NCBI GenBank assembly: GCA_963810055.1
Contig: CAWEME010000026.1
Location: 29,793 to 93,792, forward strand
Reading direction: 5' to 3'
From: REEB95 sp963810055
GTDB lineage: Bacteria; Pseudomonadota; Alphaproteobacteria; ATCC43930; CGMCC-115725
DNA length: 64,000 nucleotides
The notes under the pieces are model-generated. The model saw only the letters and a list, made by a program, of their open reading frames with translations. It was not told the DNA's origin and did not search any database. Shown here piece after piece: positions 44,722 to 53,501 of this stretch. Both the position numbers and the translations under genes were made by a program. Positions within the stretch are counted from its first letter, which is position 1, and each line of letters begins with the position of its first letter.

Positions 44722-46041
44722 CTACCGCTCGGTCAGCGCGCGTTCCCGGGCCTTGAGAATGGGCTTCATCAGATAGGCCAGCACCGTCTTGTGGCCGGTC
44801 AGGATCTCGGCCGAGGCGGTCATTCCGGGCATGATCGGCAGGGGATGCGTGGCATCGCCGAGATAATTCTTGTCGGTGCGGAGCGTGACCCGGAAGAAGG
44901 TTTCGCCGCGCGGCCCGTCATCCTTGATGCTGTCGGCGCTGATCTGCTCGACCTTCGCCTTGAGCCCGCCATAGATCGAAAAATCATAGGCGGTGATCTT
45001 GACCGTGGCCTGCTGGCCCGGGCGGAGGAAGGCGATGTCGGCGGGCCGGATCTTGGCCTCGACCAGGAGCGTGTCTTCCAGCGGCACGATCTCGACCAGG
45101 TCCTGGCCGGGGCTGATCACCGCGCCGATGGTGTTGACCTTGATCTCCTTGACGATGCCGCGCACCGGGGAGCGCACCTCGGTGCGGTCGACGCGGTCGC
45201 GCTCGGCGACGGCTTTCTCGGAAAGCGCGTTCAACTCGGCGCTGTGCTTGTTGAGTTCGGCGCGGGCGTCGGACTGGAAGGCCGCGGTCTTTTCCTGAAT
45301 GCGCCGGTTGGCTTCGTCGCGCGCCGCCTCGACGCGCGGCAGGCTCACCCGCACCTCGGCAAGCTGGCCTTCGAGATCGCTCACCATCTGTTCGTCCTTG
45401 ACCAGATCGAGCTTGGCCGCCGCGCCCGATTGCACCAGAGGCGCGACGATGTCGCGTTGCTGCTTGGCCAGGCCGAGCGAGCGGGACAGCGATTCATCGC
45501 GCGTCTTCAATTCGGCGATTTCCTGCTGGCGTTGGGTCAGTTGATCGTTGAGCACGCCGATCGCGCTCTTGAATTGCACCATCTGGTTCTCGTAGAGCGC
45601 CTGCTCGCTGGCGACGATCTGCGGCGCCTCCTGCTGCACGTCGGCCGGGAAAACCGGATCCTTGCCCTGGGTCTCGGCATCGAGCCGCGCCATCATCGCC
45701 TTGAGCGTGAGCGCTTGCGTATGGCTGTCGCGATAAGCCGCCTGGGCGTTGGTATTGGATATCCGCAGGATGACGTCGTTGGCCTGGACCACCTGGCCTT
45801 CGTGCACCAGCATCTCGCTCAAGATGCCGCCTTCGAGATTCTGAATCACCTGCACCTTCTGCGAGGGAACCACCCGCGCCTCGCCGCGCGTGACTTCGTC
45901 CAATGTCGCGAAATTCGCCCAGACCAGGAACAGCACGGTGAATCCCGCGACGCACACCGTCAGCAGATAAGCGAAGCGATTGACCTCGCCGCTCAAGACG
46001 TCGCGATGGCCCGGCGCCAGGCTGGCGGCGCGGCGGCTCAT
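44722..46041 (-). CDS. lapC: Type I secretion membrane fusion protein (HlyD/LapC)
   Basis: The periplasmic adaptor of a type I secretion system. The 439 residues start with a short cytoplasmic tail and one transmembrane helix (LLTVCVAGFTVLFLVWANFA), then a biotinyl-like half (VQVIQNLEGGILSEMLVHEG), a long coiled coil (about 130-290) and a C-terminal half with RSPVRGIVKEIKVNTIGAVI and MPGMTASAEILTGHKTVLAY. It overlaps the ABC transporter gene by four bases. Confidence 0.9.
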   Translation of the reverse strand: MSRRAASLAPGHRDVLSGEVNRFAYLLTVCVAGFTVLFLVWANFATLDEVTRGEARVVPSQKVQVIQNLEGGILSEMLVHEGQVVQANDVILRISNTNAQAAYRDSHTQALTLKAMMARLDAETQGKDPVFPADVQQEAPQIVASEQALYENQMVQFKSAIGVLNDQLTQRQQEIAELKTRDESLSRSLGLAKQQRDIVAPLVQSGAAAKLDLVKDEQMVSDLEGQLAEVRVSLPRVEAARDEANRRIQEKTAAFQSDARAELNKHSAELNALSEKAVAERDRVDRTEVRSPVRGIVKEIKVNTIGAVISPGQDLVEIVPLEDTLLVEAKIRPADIAFLRPGQQATVKITAYDFSIYGGLKAKVEQISADSIKDDGPRGETFFRVTLRTDKNYLGDATHPLPIMPGMTASAEILTGHKTVLAYLMKPILKARERALTER

Positions 46042-48254
46042 GCCGGGCCTCCCGATGCAGCCACGCGCAGATTGCCCGTAGCGAGCTTCTCCAGCACCTT
46101 GTCCTTGGGCCCGTCGGCGACGACGCGGCCGCCTTCGATGACGATCAGCCGGTCGACGCTCGCGAGCATCGAGCTGCGGTGGGTGATGAGCAAGAGGGTC
46201 TTGCGCTCGAGCACCGGCTCGAGCCGTTCGCGCAGCCGGTTCTCGGCCGAGTTGTCCATGGCGCCGGTCGGCTCGTCCATGACCAGGATCGGCGGATCGA
46301 ACAGCAGCGCGCGGGCGATGGTCACGGCCTCCCGCTGGCCGCCGGAGAGGAACCGGCCGTGTTCGCCCACGGCCATGTCGAAGCCATCGGGATGGCGCTT
46401 CACGAAATCGTCGACGCCGGCGATGGTCGCCGCCTTGAGGATGGCGCGGTGATCGGCATGGGGCGCCGCCAGCGCGATGTTGTCCTTGACCGAGCCGAAG
46501 AACAGGAATGCGTCCTGCGGCACATAGCCCAGGTTACGCCGCAGATCGGTCGGATCGATCTGCCTGATATCGGTGCCGTCGAGCAGGATCGCGCCCGAAC
46601 TCGTCTGATAAAGGCCGGCGATAAGCCGCGCCAGCGTGCTCTTGCCCGAGCCGATACGGCCGATGATGCCGACCCGCTCGCCCGGGGATATCCGGAACGA
46701 CACGCCGTTGAGCGCCGCATGGCTATGGCCGGGATAAGAGAAGGCGACGTTGCGGAATTCGATTTCGCCGTGCAGCTCCGGGCGCGACAGGAAGGTCTTG
46801 CCCGCCGGCCGTTCGAGCGGCAGGTGCATCACCTTGTTGAGCGCGGCGAGCGAGATGGTCGATTGATGGATCTTGACCAGCAGCGACGCGACCTGGGAGA
46901 GCGGCGACATGGCGCGCGCGGCCAAAAGCGAAGACGCAATCAACGCGCCGGTGGTCAGATCGCCGGAAGCGATCTTGAACACGCCGACCACCACCACCAG
47001 CACGTACACCAGGTTCTGCACGAAAAACGAGGTGTTGATGCCGAGCGTGGAAAGAAAGCGCGCCTTCATCGCCGTGCGCGAGGTCGCGCCGACAAAGCGT
47101 TCCCACAGCCGCTGGGCGCGGCCTTCGGCGCCGGCGATCTTGATGGTGTCGAGGCCTTCGAGCGATTCGACCAGGATGGCGTGCTTCTGGAAGCCCTCGC
47201 GCATGGTGCGGGTCATGATCTCGCGCAGCGAAACCTGCAGAAGGAATCCCACGCCCAAAAGCACCGGCACGGCCAAGAGCGGAATCAGCGCCACTTCCGG
47301 CCCCGCCACCAGGGCGATGACGAGGATGAAGAGCGCGGCGAAGGGAAGGTCGGCGAGCGCCACCAGCGTCGAGCTGGTCACCAGCTCGCGGAGAGTCTCG
47401 TACTCGCGCAGATTGGCGGCGAGCGCGCCGACCGAGCCCGGCCGCGCATCGAAACGGATGCCCAGGACATGGGCGAAGATGCGGCTTGCCAGCAATACAT
47501 CGGCGTTCTTGCCGGCGGAATCGACGAAATAGCTGCGCGCGGTGCGCAGGATGAAATCGAAGACGAAGACCACGAACACGCCGCTCGCCAGCACCCACAT
47601 GGTCTCGACCGCGTTGTTGGGCACGACGCGGTCATACACGTTCATGACGAAGAGCGGGCTGGCGAGGGTGAAGAGGTTGATGACGACCGAGGCCACCACC
47701 GCATGGGCGTAGATCCGCCAGAATTGACGCAGCGTGCCCCAGAACCAGGATTCGCGCGGCGGCGGCACGATGTCCTCGGTGCGGGCATCGAAGTGGTATT
47801 CCGCCCGGGCGATCAGCGCGCGGCCGATATAGAAGGCTTCGAGTTCGGGCAAAGGCAGCCGGACCGGCTCGCCGCGCGTGCCCGGCAGGATGATTTCGGC
47901 CTCGCCCATCTCCACCGCCGCCAGCACGCAAGCGCCGCCGTCGTTCAACAGCAGGAGACAGGGCAGATTGGCATGCGGGATCGCATCGAGTTCCACCTCG
48001 CGCCACACCGCGGATATCCCGGTGCGCGCAGCGGCGCGAAGCGCGAGTTCGGGCGAAATCGGTCCGTCCATCGCCGGCAATCCGGCACGCAATGCCTCGG
48101 GCGACATCGGCCGTTCCAACAGGCCGGTCAGTATGGCCAACGATCCCAGCAAAGGGTCGTTGGCAGCACGCGGCGCGGGCGCAGGTTTGCCCGCGCGCTT
48201 GCCCCGAACAATCCCGGGCCGGGTGGTTTCGGTGTCTTCGCTATCGATGGTCAT
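46038..48254 (-). CDS. lapB: Type I secretion ABC transporter, LapB type
   Basis: The inner-membrane motor of the exporter. The 738 residues have an N-terminal C39-like domain (about 30-170) that lacks the usual catalytic cysteine, a six-helix membrane domain (about 175-460) and an ATPase with Walker A GRIGSGKSTL, signature LSGGQRE and Walker B ILVMDEPTGAMD. A degenerate C39 domain fits exporters of large RTX adhesins rather than bacteriocins. It stands between lapC and lapE. Confidence 0.9.
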   Translation of the reverse strand: MTIDSEDTETTRPGIVRGKRAGKPAPAPRAANDPLLGSLAILTGLLERPMSPEALRAGLPAMDGPISPELALRAAARTGISAVWREVELDAIPHANLPCLLLLNDGGACVLAAVEMGEAEIILPGTRGEPVRLPLPELEAFYIGRALIARAEYHFDARTEDIVPPPRESWFWGTLRQFWRIYAHAVVASVVINLFTLASPLFVMNVYDRVVPNNAVETMWVLASGVFVVFVFDFILRTARSYFVDSAGKNADVLLASRIFAHVLGIRFDARPGSVGALAANLREYETLRELVTSSTLVALADLPFAALFILVIALVAGPEVALIPLLAVPVLLGVGFLLQVSLREIMTRTMREGFQKHAILVESLEGLDTIKIAGAEGRAQRLWERFVGATSRTAMKARFLSTLGINTSFFVQNLVYVLVVVVGVFKIASGDLTTGALIASSLLAARAMSPLSQVASLLVKIHQSTISLAALNKVMHLPLERPAGKTFLSRPELHGEIEFRNVAFSYPGHSHAALNGVSFRISPGERVGIIGRIGSGKSTLARLIAGLYQTSSGAILLDGTDIRQIDPTDLRRNLGYVPQDAFLFFGSVKDNIALAAPHADHRAILKAATIAGVDDFVKRHPDGFDMAVGEHGRFLSGGQREAVTIARALLFDPPILVMDEPTGAMDNSAENRLRERLEPVLERKTLLLITHRSSMLASVDRLIVIEGGRVVADGPKDKVLEKLATGNLRVAASGGPA

Positions 48255-48285
48255 GTCAGGCTACCGCCCCTTCTGCGCCGGGGCG

Positions 48286-49677
48286 CTAAGATTGCGGGCG
48301 CTCCGGACGCCGGGCCGGCGTGGTGGGATCGGCTTCGAGCGGCGCAGGCACGTTGAGCGCCTGGAGCATCTGGCCTTCGATCGCCAGTATCTTGTAGGAC
48401 GAGAACACCGCCTGCTCCTGCGCCGTGACCATCTTGATCTGAGTCCGGAACACTTCGCTTTGCGCGTCGAGCAGATCGAGCAGGCTGCGCGTACTCATCT
48501 GGAACTGCTGGTCATAGGCCGAGCGCACTTCCTGGTCGTGCTGCACCGCGCTCGTCAACAGCGGCACTTGACGCGAGGCCGCCTCATAGCTCGCCCAAGC
48601 CTTGCGCAAATCCTGCTCGGATTGCATCAACGCCTCGAGCCGCGTGGTGCGCGCTTGCGCCACCTGGGCATAGGCCGCTTCGCGGTTGTGGATGTCGCTG
48701 CCGCCGGCGTAGAGATTCCAACGCATCACGACCAGCGCGCGCGCTTCATTGTCTCGGCCGGGAACGCCGCCGACATTGTGATTGTGATCGCCGCCGGCCT
48801 CGAGCGTGACGACCGGGTCAAAACGGGAATCCGCCAATTCGACCGCCGCCTTGGCGGAATCGATATCGGCCTCGCGGGCTTTCACCGTCGGATTGGCGTT
48901 TTGCATGATGTGGACGCTGGCATCGACATCGGTCGGCAGCACGCCGACCGGAACCGGCGCGTCTTCGAGCGTGCCCGGAGCCTGGCCGACGATGGTGAGG
49001 TAGCGCGCCTCGGCATCGGCCAAGTCGCCGCGAATCTCGTCGCGCTCGGCCTGAGCCTGCTCAAGGCGGCTCTGGGCCTGGGCCAGATCGGCGGCGCGGC
49101 CGGCGCCGCCGTTGGTGCGGGTCTGAATGCGATCGACCAAAGCCTGGTGGGCTTGGACATTGTCGTTAGAAAGAGCGTAGATGCGGCGCAGGCGCACCAC
49201 ATCGAGATGAGCCTCGACCGCGTCGAGGCCGACATACTGCGAATTCTCGAACACGCGGAAGGCGGCGGAGCGCGAGCGGCCGAGCTGATGATCGACTTCG
49301 GCGGTGGTGGCGCCGCCGTCATAGAGCTTTTGCGTCAACACCGCCGACAATTCCTCGCGGATGTGCTGGCCGCTGGAGCCTTGATCGAAGATGTTCTCGG
49401 TGTATTCGGGACCGAGCGAACTGCGCATGTCGATCTGCGGCAAATAAAGGCTGCGCGCGCGCCGCAATTCGGAATCGACCTCTTGGCGGTTGTTTTCGAG
49501 GGACAGGATCTTGGGATTGCTCTGGACCGTCAGGCGCACGGTGTCGCTCAAGGTCTGCGCCCGCGCGCCGTTCCAAGCGCCGGGGCTCACCGCCAGCAGC
49601 GCCGCCAACGCCACGCCGGCGCGTAGCGCCAAACGCCACTTCGTCACTGCAGTCCTCGTAACCATCGTCTCTGACAC
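48286..49677 (-). CDS. lapE: TolC-family outer membrane channel (LapE type)
   Basis: The outer-membrane exit duct of the type I system. The 463 residues have a signal peptide (GVALAALLAVSPGAWNGARA) and two repeated halves of coiled-coil helices and strands: LTQKLYDGGATTAEVDHQ in the first and MRWNLYAGGSDIHNREAA in the second, both carrying the (Y)DGG/(Y)AGG TolC turn. It is the first gene of the lapE-lapB-lapC run; 31 bases separate it from lapB. Confidence 0.9.
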   Translation of the reverse strand: MSETMVTRTAVTKWRLALRAGVALAALLAVSPGAWNGARAQTLSDTVRLTVQSNPKILSLENNRQEVDSELRRARSLYLPQIDMRSSLGPEYTENIFDQGSSGQHIREELSAVLTQKLYDGGATTAEVDHQLGRSRSAAFRVFENSQYVGLDAVEAHLDVVRLRRIYALSNDNVQAHQALVDRIQTRTNGGAGRAADLAQAQSRLEQAQAERDEIRGDLADAEARYLTIVGQAPGTLEDAPVPVGVLPTDVDASVHIMQNANPTVKAREADIDSAKAAVELADSRFDPVVTLEAGGDHNHNVGGVPGRDNEARALVVMRWNLYAGGSDIHNREAAYAQVAQARTTRLEALMQSEQDLRKAWASYEAASRQVPLLTSAVQHDQEVRSAYDQQFQMSTRSLLDLLDAQSEVFRTQIKMVTAQEQAVFSSYKILAIEGQMLQALNVPAPLEADPTTPARRPERPQS

Positions 49678-50011
49678 CAGCGTTTTTGTTCGACCGCGGA
49701 CTTGCGCCCGTTAACAAGTATTAATGAAAGTGTCAAAATATTCGACAGAGGTGTAGCAAGTAATTACAAGTCATGGTTAAGGTTTATCAGAGTATGTTAC
49801 GAATATATTCTATAAAAATTGACGCGTCTACTGCATTTTATATTAACAAATTAGATTTTTTGTGCTGTTGAGCGATTTCTATATTAACCATGCTTAATCC
49901 ACGCCGGTAAATCCGCGCCGAAACCGGCTTTTCCGTCCCTATCCGGAAAGCGCAACGCGGCCAAGGCCGCGGCGGATATGCTAGGGAGGAGCCCGCAACC
50001 CTTTAGCCGCC
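49678..50011. promoter_or_regulatory. Long AT-rich regulatory spacer between lapE and folP
   Basis: A 334-base gap with no gene and far lower GC than its surroundings (mainly 49710-49905). It holds ATGGTTAA (49773-49780), TTAACCAT (49884-49891) and two TTAA-N6-TTAA arrangements (starting near 49712 and at 49884). These resemble CtrA half-sites, though the classical spacing is seven. It should carry the lapE operon promoter on the minus strand; AT-richness also suggests binding by a nucleoid protein. Confidence 0.5.
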
Positions 50012-51145
50012 ATGCCGCAAAACATTCCAATCGCGACCGATCTCAACTCTCTGATCGACGCCGAGACCTCCGGTTCGCAGCTTTGGCTCCGGCCGCTCGG
50101 GCTGCTCGCCGGCAAGCTCGCGGTCCAGGCGGTCGAACAGCAACTGGCGCTGCCGCTGGCCGGGGGAACCAAGGCCTTCGCCGCGGCCGAGTTGCTGGCG
50201 CGGCGGCGCGGCGAGGTTGCGGCCGCGGTGGCAACCCTGCCCCGGCTGCGCTCCTGGACGGAGAAACAGAGCACGCCGGTCAAGACGCGCATCACCCGGC
50301 TGTTGGCGTCGCTGGCGGAAAAGCGTCCGCCCTGGGCCGGGCTCGCGCTCGACCGGCCGGCGATCATGGGAATATTGAACGTGACGCCGGACAGCTTCTC
50401 GGATGGCGGCGCTTTCATCGATCCGGTCCGCGCCACCCAACACGGCCGCGCGCTCTTAAGCGCCGGAGCCGACATTATCGATGTCGGCGGCGAATCGACC
50501 CGGCCCGGCGCCGCGCCGGTTTCGCCGCAGGAAGAGCTGCAGCGGGTGGAACGGGTGGTGCGGGAGCTCGCCGGAGCCGGAGCGGTCGTCTCGATCGATA
50601 CGCGCCACGCCGCTGTCATGGAAGGCGCGCTCACTGCCGGCGCGCGCATCATCAACGACATCACCGCGCTGGCGGGCGATCCGCGCAGCCCGGCAGTGGC
50701 GGCGCGGGCCAAGGCGTTTGTCGTGTTGATGCACATGCAAGGCGAGCCGCAAACCATGCAGGCGGCGCCCCAATACGATCTCGCCTCGATCGACATCGCG
50801 GACTATCTCGACGGCCGGATCGCCGCCTGCGAGGTTTCGGGCGTGGCCAAGACGCGCATCGTGGTCGATCCCGGCATCGGCTTCGGCAAGGGACCGGCGC
50901 ATAATTTCGAGATTCTGGCGCGGCTCGCGCTGTTCCACGGCCTGGGTTGCGGCGTATTGGTCGGGGTGTCGCGTAAATCATTCATCGGCACGCTGACCGG
51001 AGCGCCGGTCGGACAACGCCTGCCCGGCTCGCTCGCCGGCGCGCTCCATGCCTTCGGCCAGGGCGTGCAGATCTTGCGCGTCCATGACGTCGCCGAAACC
51101 CGCCAGGCGATAGCCGTAGCGCAGGCGATCGAAGCCGGCGCCTGA
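50012..51145 (+). CDS. folP: Dihydropteroate synthase
   Basis: FolP joins the activated pterin to p-aminobenzoate; it is the sulfonamide target. The TIM-barrel signature IMGILNVTPDSFSDGG begins near residue 119, followed by DVGGESTRPGA, VDPGIGFGKG and a C-terminal RVHDVAETRQA. The total of 377 residues is about 95 longer than the usual enzyme; the extra N-terminal part (AVEQQLALPLAGGTKAFAAA and so on) is Ala/Leu-rich and resembles N-terminal extensions of some alphaproteobacterial FolP proteins. It is convergent with folB. Confidence 0.93.
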   Translation: MPQNIPIATDLNSLIDAETSGSQLWLRPLGLLAGKLAVQAVEQQLALPLAGGTKAFAAAELLARRRGEVAAAVATLPRLRSWTEKQSTPVKTRITRLLASLAEKRPPWAGLALDRPAIMGILNVTPDSFSDGGAFIDPVRATQHGRALLSAGADIIDVGGESTRPGAAPVSPQEELQRVERVVRELAGAGAVVSIDTRHAAVMEGALTAGARIINDITALAGDPRSPAVAARAKAFVVLMHMQGEPQTMQAAPQYDLASIDIADYLDGRIAACEVSGVAKTRIVVDPGIGFGKGPAHNFEILARLALFHGLGCGVLVGVSRKSFIGTLTGAPVGQRLPGSLAGALHAFGQGVQILRVHDVAETRQAIAVAQAIEAGA

Positions 51146-51164
51146 GCTTCAAGCCGATATTGCT

Positions 51165-51575
51165 TTAACGGCGGCGCTCGATGATTACGCCGACGCTTTC
51201 CATTTCGGGATAAACATCGAGCTTTTCGACGCTGACGCGCACGCCTTCGACGCGCCGGTCGGCGAGGCAGAGTTTCGCCACCCGATCGGCGAAGGTTTCG
51301 ACCAGATTGATATGCCCACCCGATGCTATGCGCTTGATGCCTTCGACAATAGCCTCGTAACTGAGCACGGCGGCGATTTCATCGCGTCCCGGCACTTCGC
51401 CCTTGAGGCCGATTTCGACGCCGATGCGCAGGCGCGGCGGCCGGGTTTTCTCATGCGCGTGGACGCCGATGCGCGCCACCAGGACGAGATTGCGGATGAA
51501 GATGCTATAGGGCCCGGCACTCCCTGCCACGGCAGGGGGCCGCGCCGATCCGGCGAGCATGGCATCGTCCTTCAT
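51165..51575 (-). CDS. folB: Dihydroneopterin aldolase
   Basis: FolB cleaves dihydroneopterin to 6-hydroxymethyl-dihydropterin, two steps before FolP. The domain runs from FIRNLVLVARIGVHAHEK through VLSYEAIVEGIKRIASGGHI and VETFADRVAKLCL to VRVSVEKLDVYPEMESVGV. The start is unclear; I use ATG 51575 (MKDDAML), but the frame is open to 51611. The gene lies 41 bases after the ABC permease gene. Confidence 0.88.
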   Translation of the reverse strand: MKDDAMLAGSARPPAVAGSAGPYSIFIRNLVLVARIGVHAHEKTRPPRLRIGVEIGLKGEVPGRDEIAAVLSYEAIVEGIKRIASGGHINLVETFADRVAKLCLADRRVEGVRVSVEKLDVYPEMESVGVIIERRR

Positions 51576-51616
51576 GGCGCGAAGCATGCCCGAGGGCATG
51601 AGGCGGCGCAATCCCG

Positions 51617-52375
51617 CTAGTTGTCGCGTCCGGCGATTTCGGCCTGCCAGGGCGCGAGGCGCCGCTCGAATGCGCCGATCAGGGCGTTGAGGCCGGTCGC
51701 CAGCAGCACCAGCACCACCACGGGCACGAACATCTTGGCCGTATCGAAATTATTGGCCGAGTTGATGATGATGGCGCCGAGGCCCGAAATCGCCGTGAAG
51801 AATTCCGCGATCACCATGGCAACCACGGCGCGCCCCACTGCCAGGCGGAGACCGACGACGATATAAGGCAAGGTCGCCGGCAGCACGATACGGCGCAGAA
51901 TGACGGCGTTCGGCGCGACGAAAGACTTGCCGACATCGATCAGACTCTTGGGCACGGAGGCCACCCCCGCCCAGGTGTTGATGCAGATCGGGAACACCGA
52001 CATCAGCAGCACCACCGCCGCCTTGACCTTGAAACCGAGGCCGAGCCACAACATCAGCAGCGGCACCAGCGCGACGAGTGGCATGGCATAGCCGGCGGTT
52101 ACATAAATGCCGAGCGCCGCCTCCATGGTGCGGAAACGGCCGATCACCAATCCCAGCGGCACGCCGATGGCGATCGCCAGCCCATAACCCGCGGCGAAGG
52201 GTTGCAGGCTCTGGGCCAGCGCCGCCGGGAGCTCGCCCGAGCGGGTCATATCCCAGAACGCCACCAGGATCGCGCTCGGATAGGAGCCGAACACCGGATT
52301 GATGTCGCGGCCGAAGAATTCCCAGACCGAGAGAAAGAACGCGACCGACAGGCAGGTGATCAGCCAGCGCGGCAT
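51617..52375 (-). CDS. ABC transporter permease, SsuC/TauC type
   Basis: A 252-residue, six-helix permease with the BPD_transp_1 coupling region near the middle (GVASVPKSLIDVGKSFVAPN and LRRIVLPATLPYIVVGLRLA). This class imports sulfonates, nitrate-like anions or pyrimidine precursors, always with a cytoplasmic ATPase. Its substrate-binding protein is directly upstream, but no ATPase gene lies next to it. Confidence 0.88.
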   Translation of the reverse strand: MPRWLITCLSVAFFLSVWEFFGRDINPVFGSYPSAILVAFWDMTRSGELPAALAQSLQPFAAGYGLAIAIGVPLGLVIGRFRTMEAALGIYVTAGYAMPLVALVPLLMLWLGLGFKVKAAVVLLMSVFPICINTWAGVASVPKSLIDVGKSFVAPNAVILRRIVLPATLPYIVVGLRLAVGRAVVAMVIAEFFTAISGLGAIIINSANNFDTAKMFVPVVVLVLLATGLNALIGAFERRLAPWQAEIAGRDN

Positions 52376-52380
52376 TTTGT

Positions 52381-53394
52381 TTATTCGGCGATGCGCTTCA
52401 ATGCGTCGGCGCGGACATCCGGCGCCACGTATTTGCTCAGATCGATCGGTTGCGGCAGGGTTCCCGCCTGGACCATCTGCTGCTGCATCCAGTCGAGCTT
52501 GCCCATCGGGATCGCCAGGGTCGGATCGACGCCGCCGCTTTTGGCCTGGTCGAAGATGTAGGCCGGGCGCGGATCGTCGGATTTGATTCCGGTCAATTCC
52601 TGCGTCAGCGCGATGGTTTCGTCCTTGTGCGCCAGCGCATAATGCAACGCGTCCATCTCGGCGGCCAGGAATGCCACCGCCAGGGCACGTTTCTGATTCA
52701 GCACTGCCCCGGGAACCATGATGCAGATGCGCATGAAATTGGGCAGCGCGTCTTGCCCGCGCACCAGCAGCTTGAGGCCCTCCTTCTGCGCGATCGGCGT
52801 GTATTCGCCCGACACCACCGCGGCATCGACCACGCCCGCCTGCAACGCCTTGTAGCGGTCGAGATCGCTGCCGAGGTTGGCGAAGGTCACGTCACTGGGC
52901 GATATGTGATTTTGCGCCAGCACGGCGCGCACCAGCGTATCGGGCATGGCGCCGGGCGCGGAGATGGCGAAGGTCTTGCCCTTGAGTTGGGCGATCGAGG
53001 TGACGCTGGCCTTGGTGAAGATGCCGTGCGGCAGGCCCGGCCATTGGCAACCGAGCACCCGGATATCGGCGCCGTGGGCGTCGGCAGTGATGGCGACCGG
53101 CGCGCCGCCCTCGAAGCTGTCGAGCTCGCCGGCGATGGCCGCCTGAACCTCGGGAACGTCGCTCTTGAACTGACTGATCTCGATCTTGAGACCGTATTTC
53201 TTGGCGAAGTCGTGGCGCGTTATCATCATCAATATGCCGGCATCGCTCTTGGCCTCGAGCATGCCGTGCCGCCAGGTCTGGAGTTCCTGCGCCCAGGCAG
53301 GCGGCGCACAGACTGCCGCGACGATCGGGCTTGCGAGCGCGAGCCACGCCGCCAAGGCCGCAATCCCCCCACGTTTGCCAATGCGGATTTTCAT
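52381..53394 (-). CDS. ABC substrate-binding protein, NMT1/SsuA type
   Basis: The 337 residues begin with a signal peptide (AALAAWLALASPIVAAV and an A-W-A-Q cleavage site) and then show the NMT1/SsuA fold: TKASVTSIAQLKGKTFAISA, VDAAVVSGEYTPIAQKEG and a helical C-terminal end. Family members bind sulfonates, aromatic acids or thiamine precursors; the ligand cannot be told. It ends five bases before the permease gene and is divergent from the MFS exporter gene. Confidence 0.88.
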   Translation of the reverse strand: MKIRIGKRGGIAALAAWLALASPIVAAVCAPPAWAQELQTWRHGMLEAKSDAGILMMITRHDFAKKYGLKIEISQFKSDVPEVQAAIAGELDSFEGGAPVAITADAHGADIRVLGCQWPGLPHGIFTKASVTSIAQLKGKTFAISAPGAMPDTLVRAVLAQNHISPSDVTFANLGSDLDRYKALQAGVVDAAVVSGEYTPIAQKEGLKLLVRGQDALPNFMRICIMVPGAVLNQKRALAVAFLAAEMDALHYALAHKDETIALTQELTGIKSDDPRPAYIFDQAKSGGVDPTLAIPMGKLDWMQQQMVQAGTLPQPIDLSKYVAPDVRADALKRIAE

Positions 53395-53501
53395 GCCTTA
53401 TCCCTCCCCCTCGCCGCGGATTCCTAAAACACCGTCCGCTTTGCCCAATTATGGCTTAGGTCGGAACTCATATATAAAGAGCCCACCATGGCCAAGCATA
53501 G

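Noticed and set aside
46038..48254. Bacteriocin-type peptidase-containing exporter
   Set aside because: The N-terminal C39-like domain lacks the catalytic cysteine motif, and no small leader-peptide gene is nearby; LapG and the LapB-like ATPase favour adhesin export.
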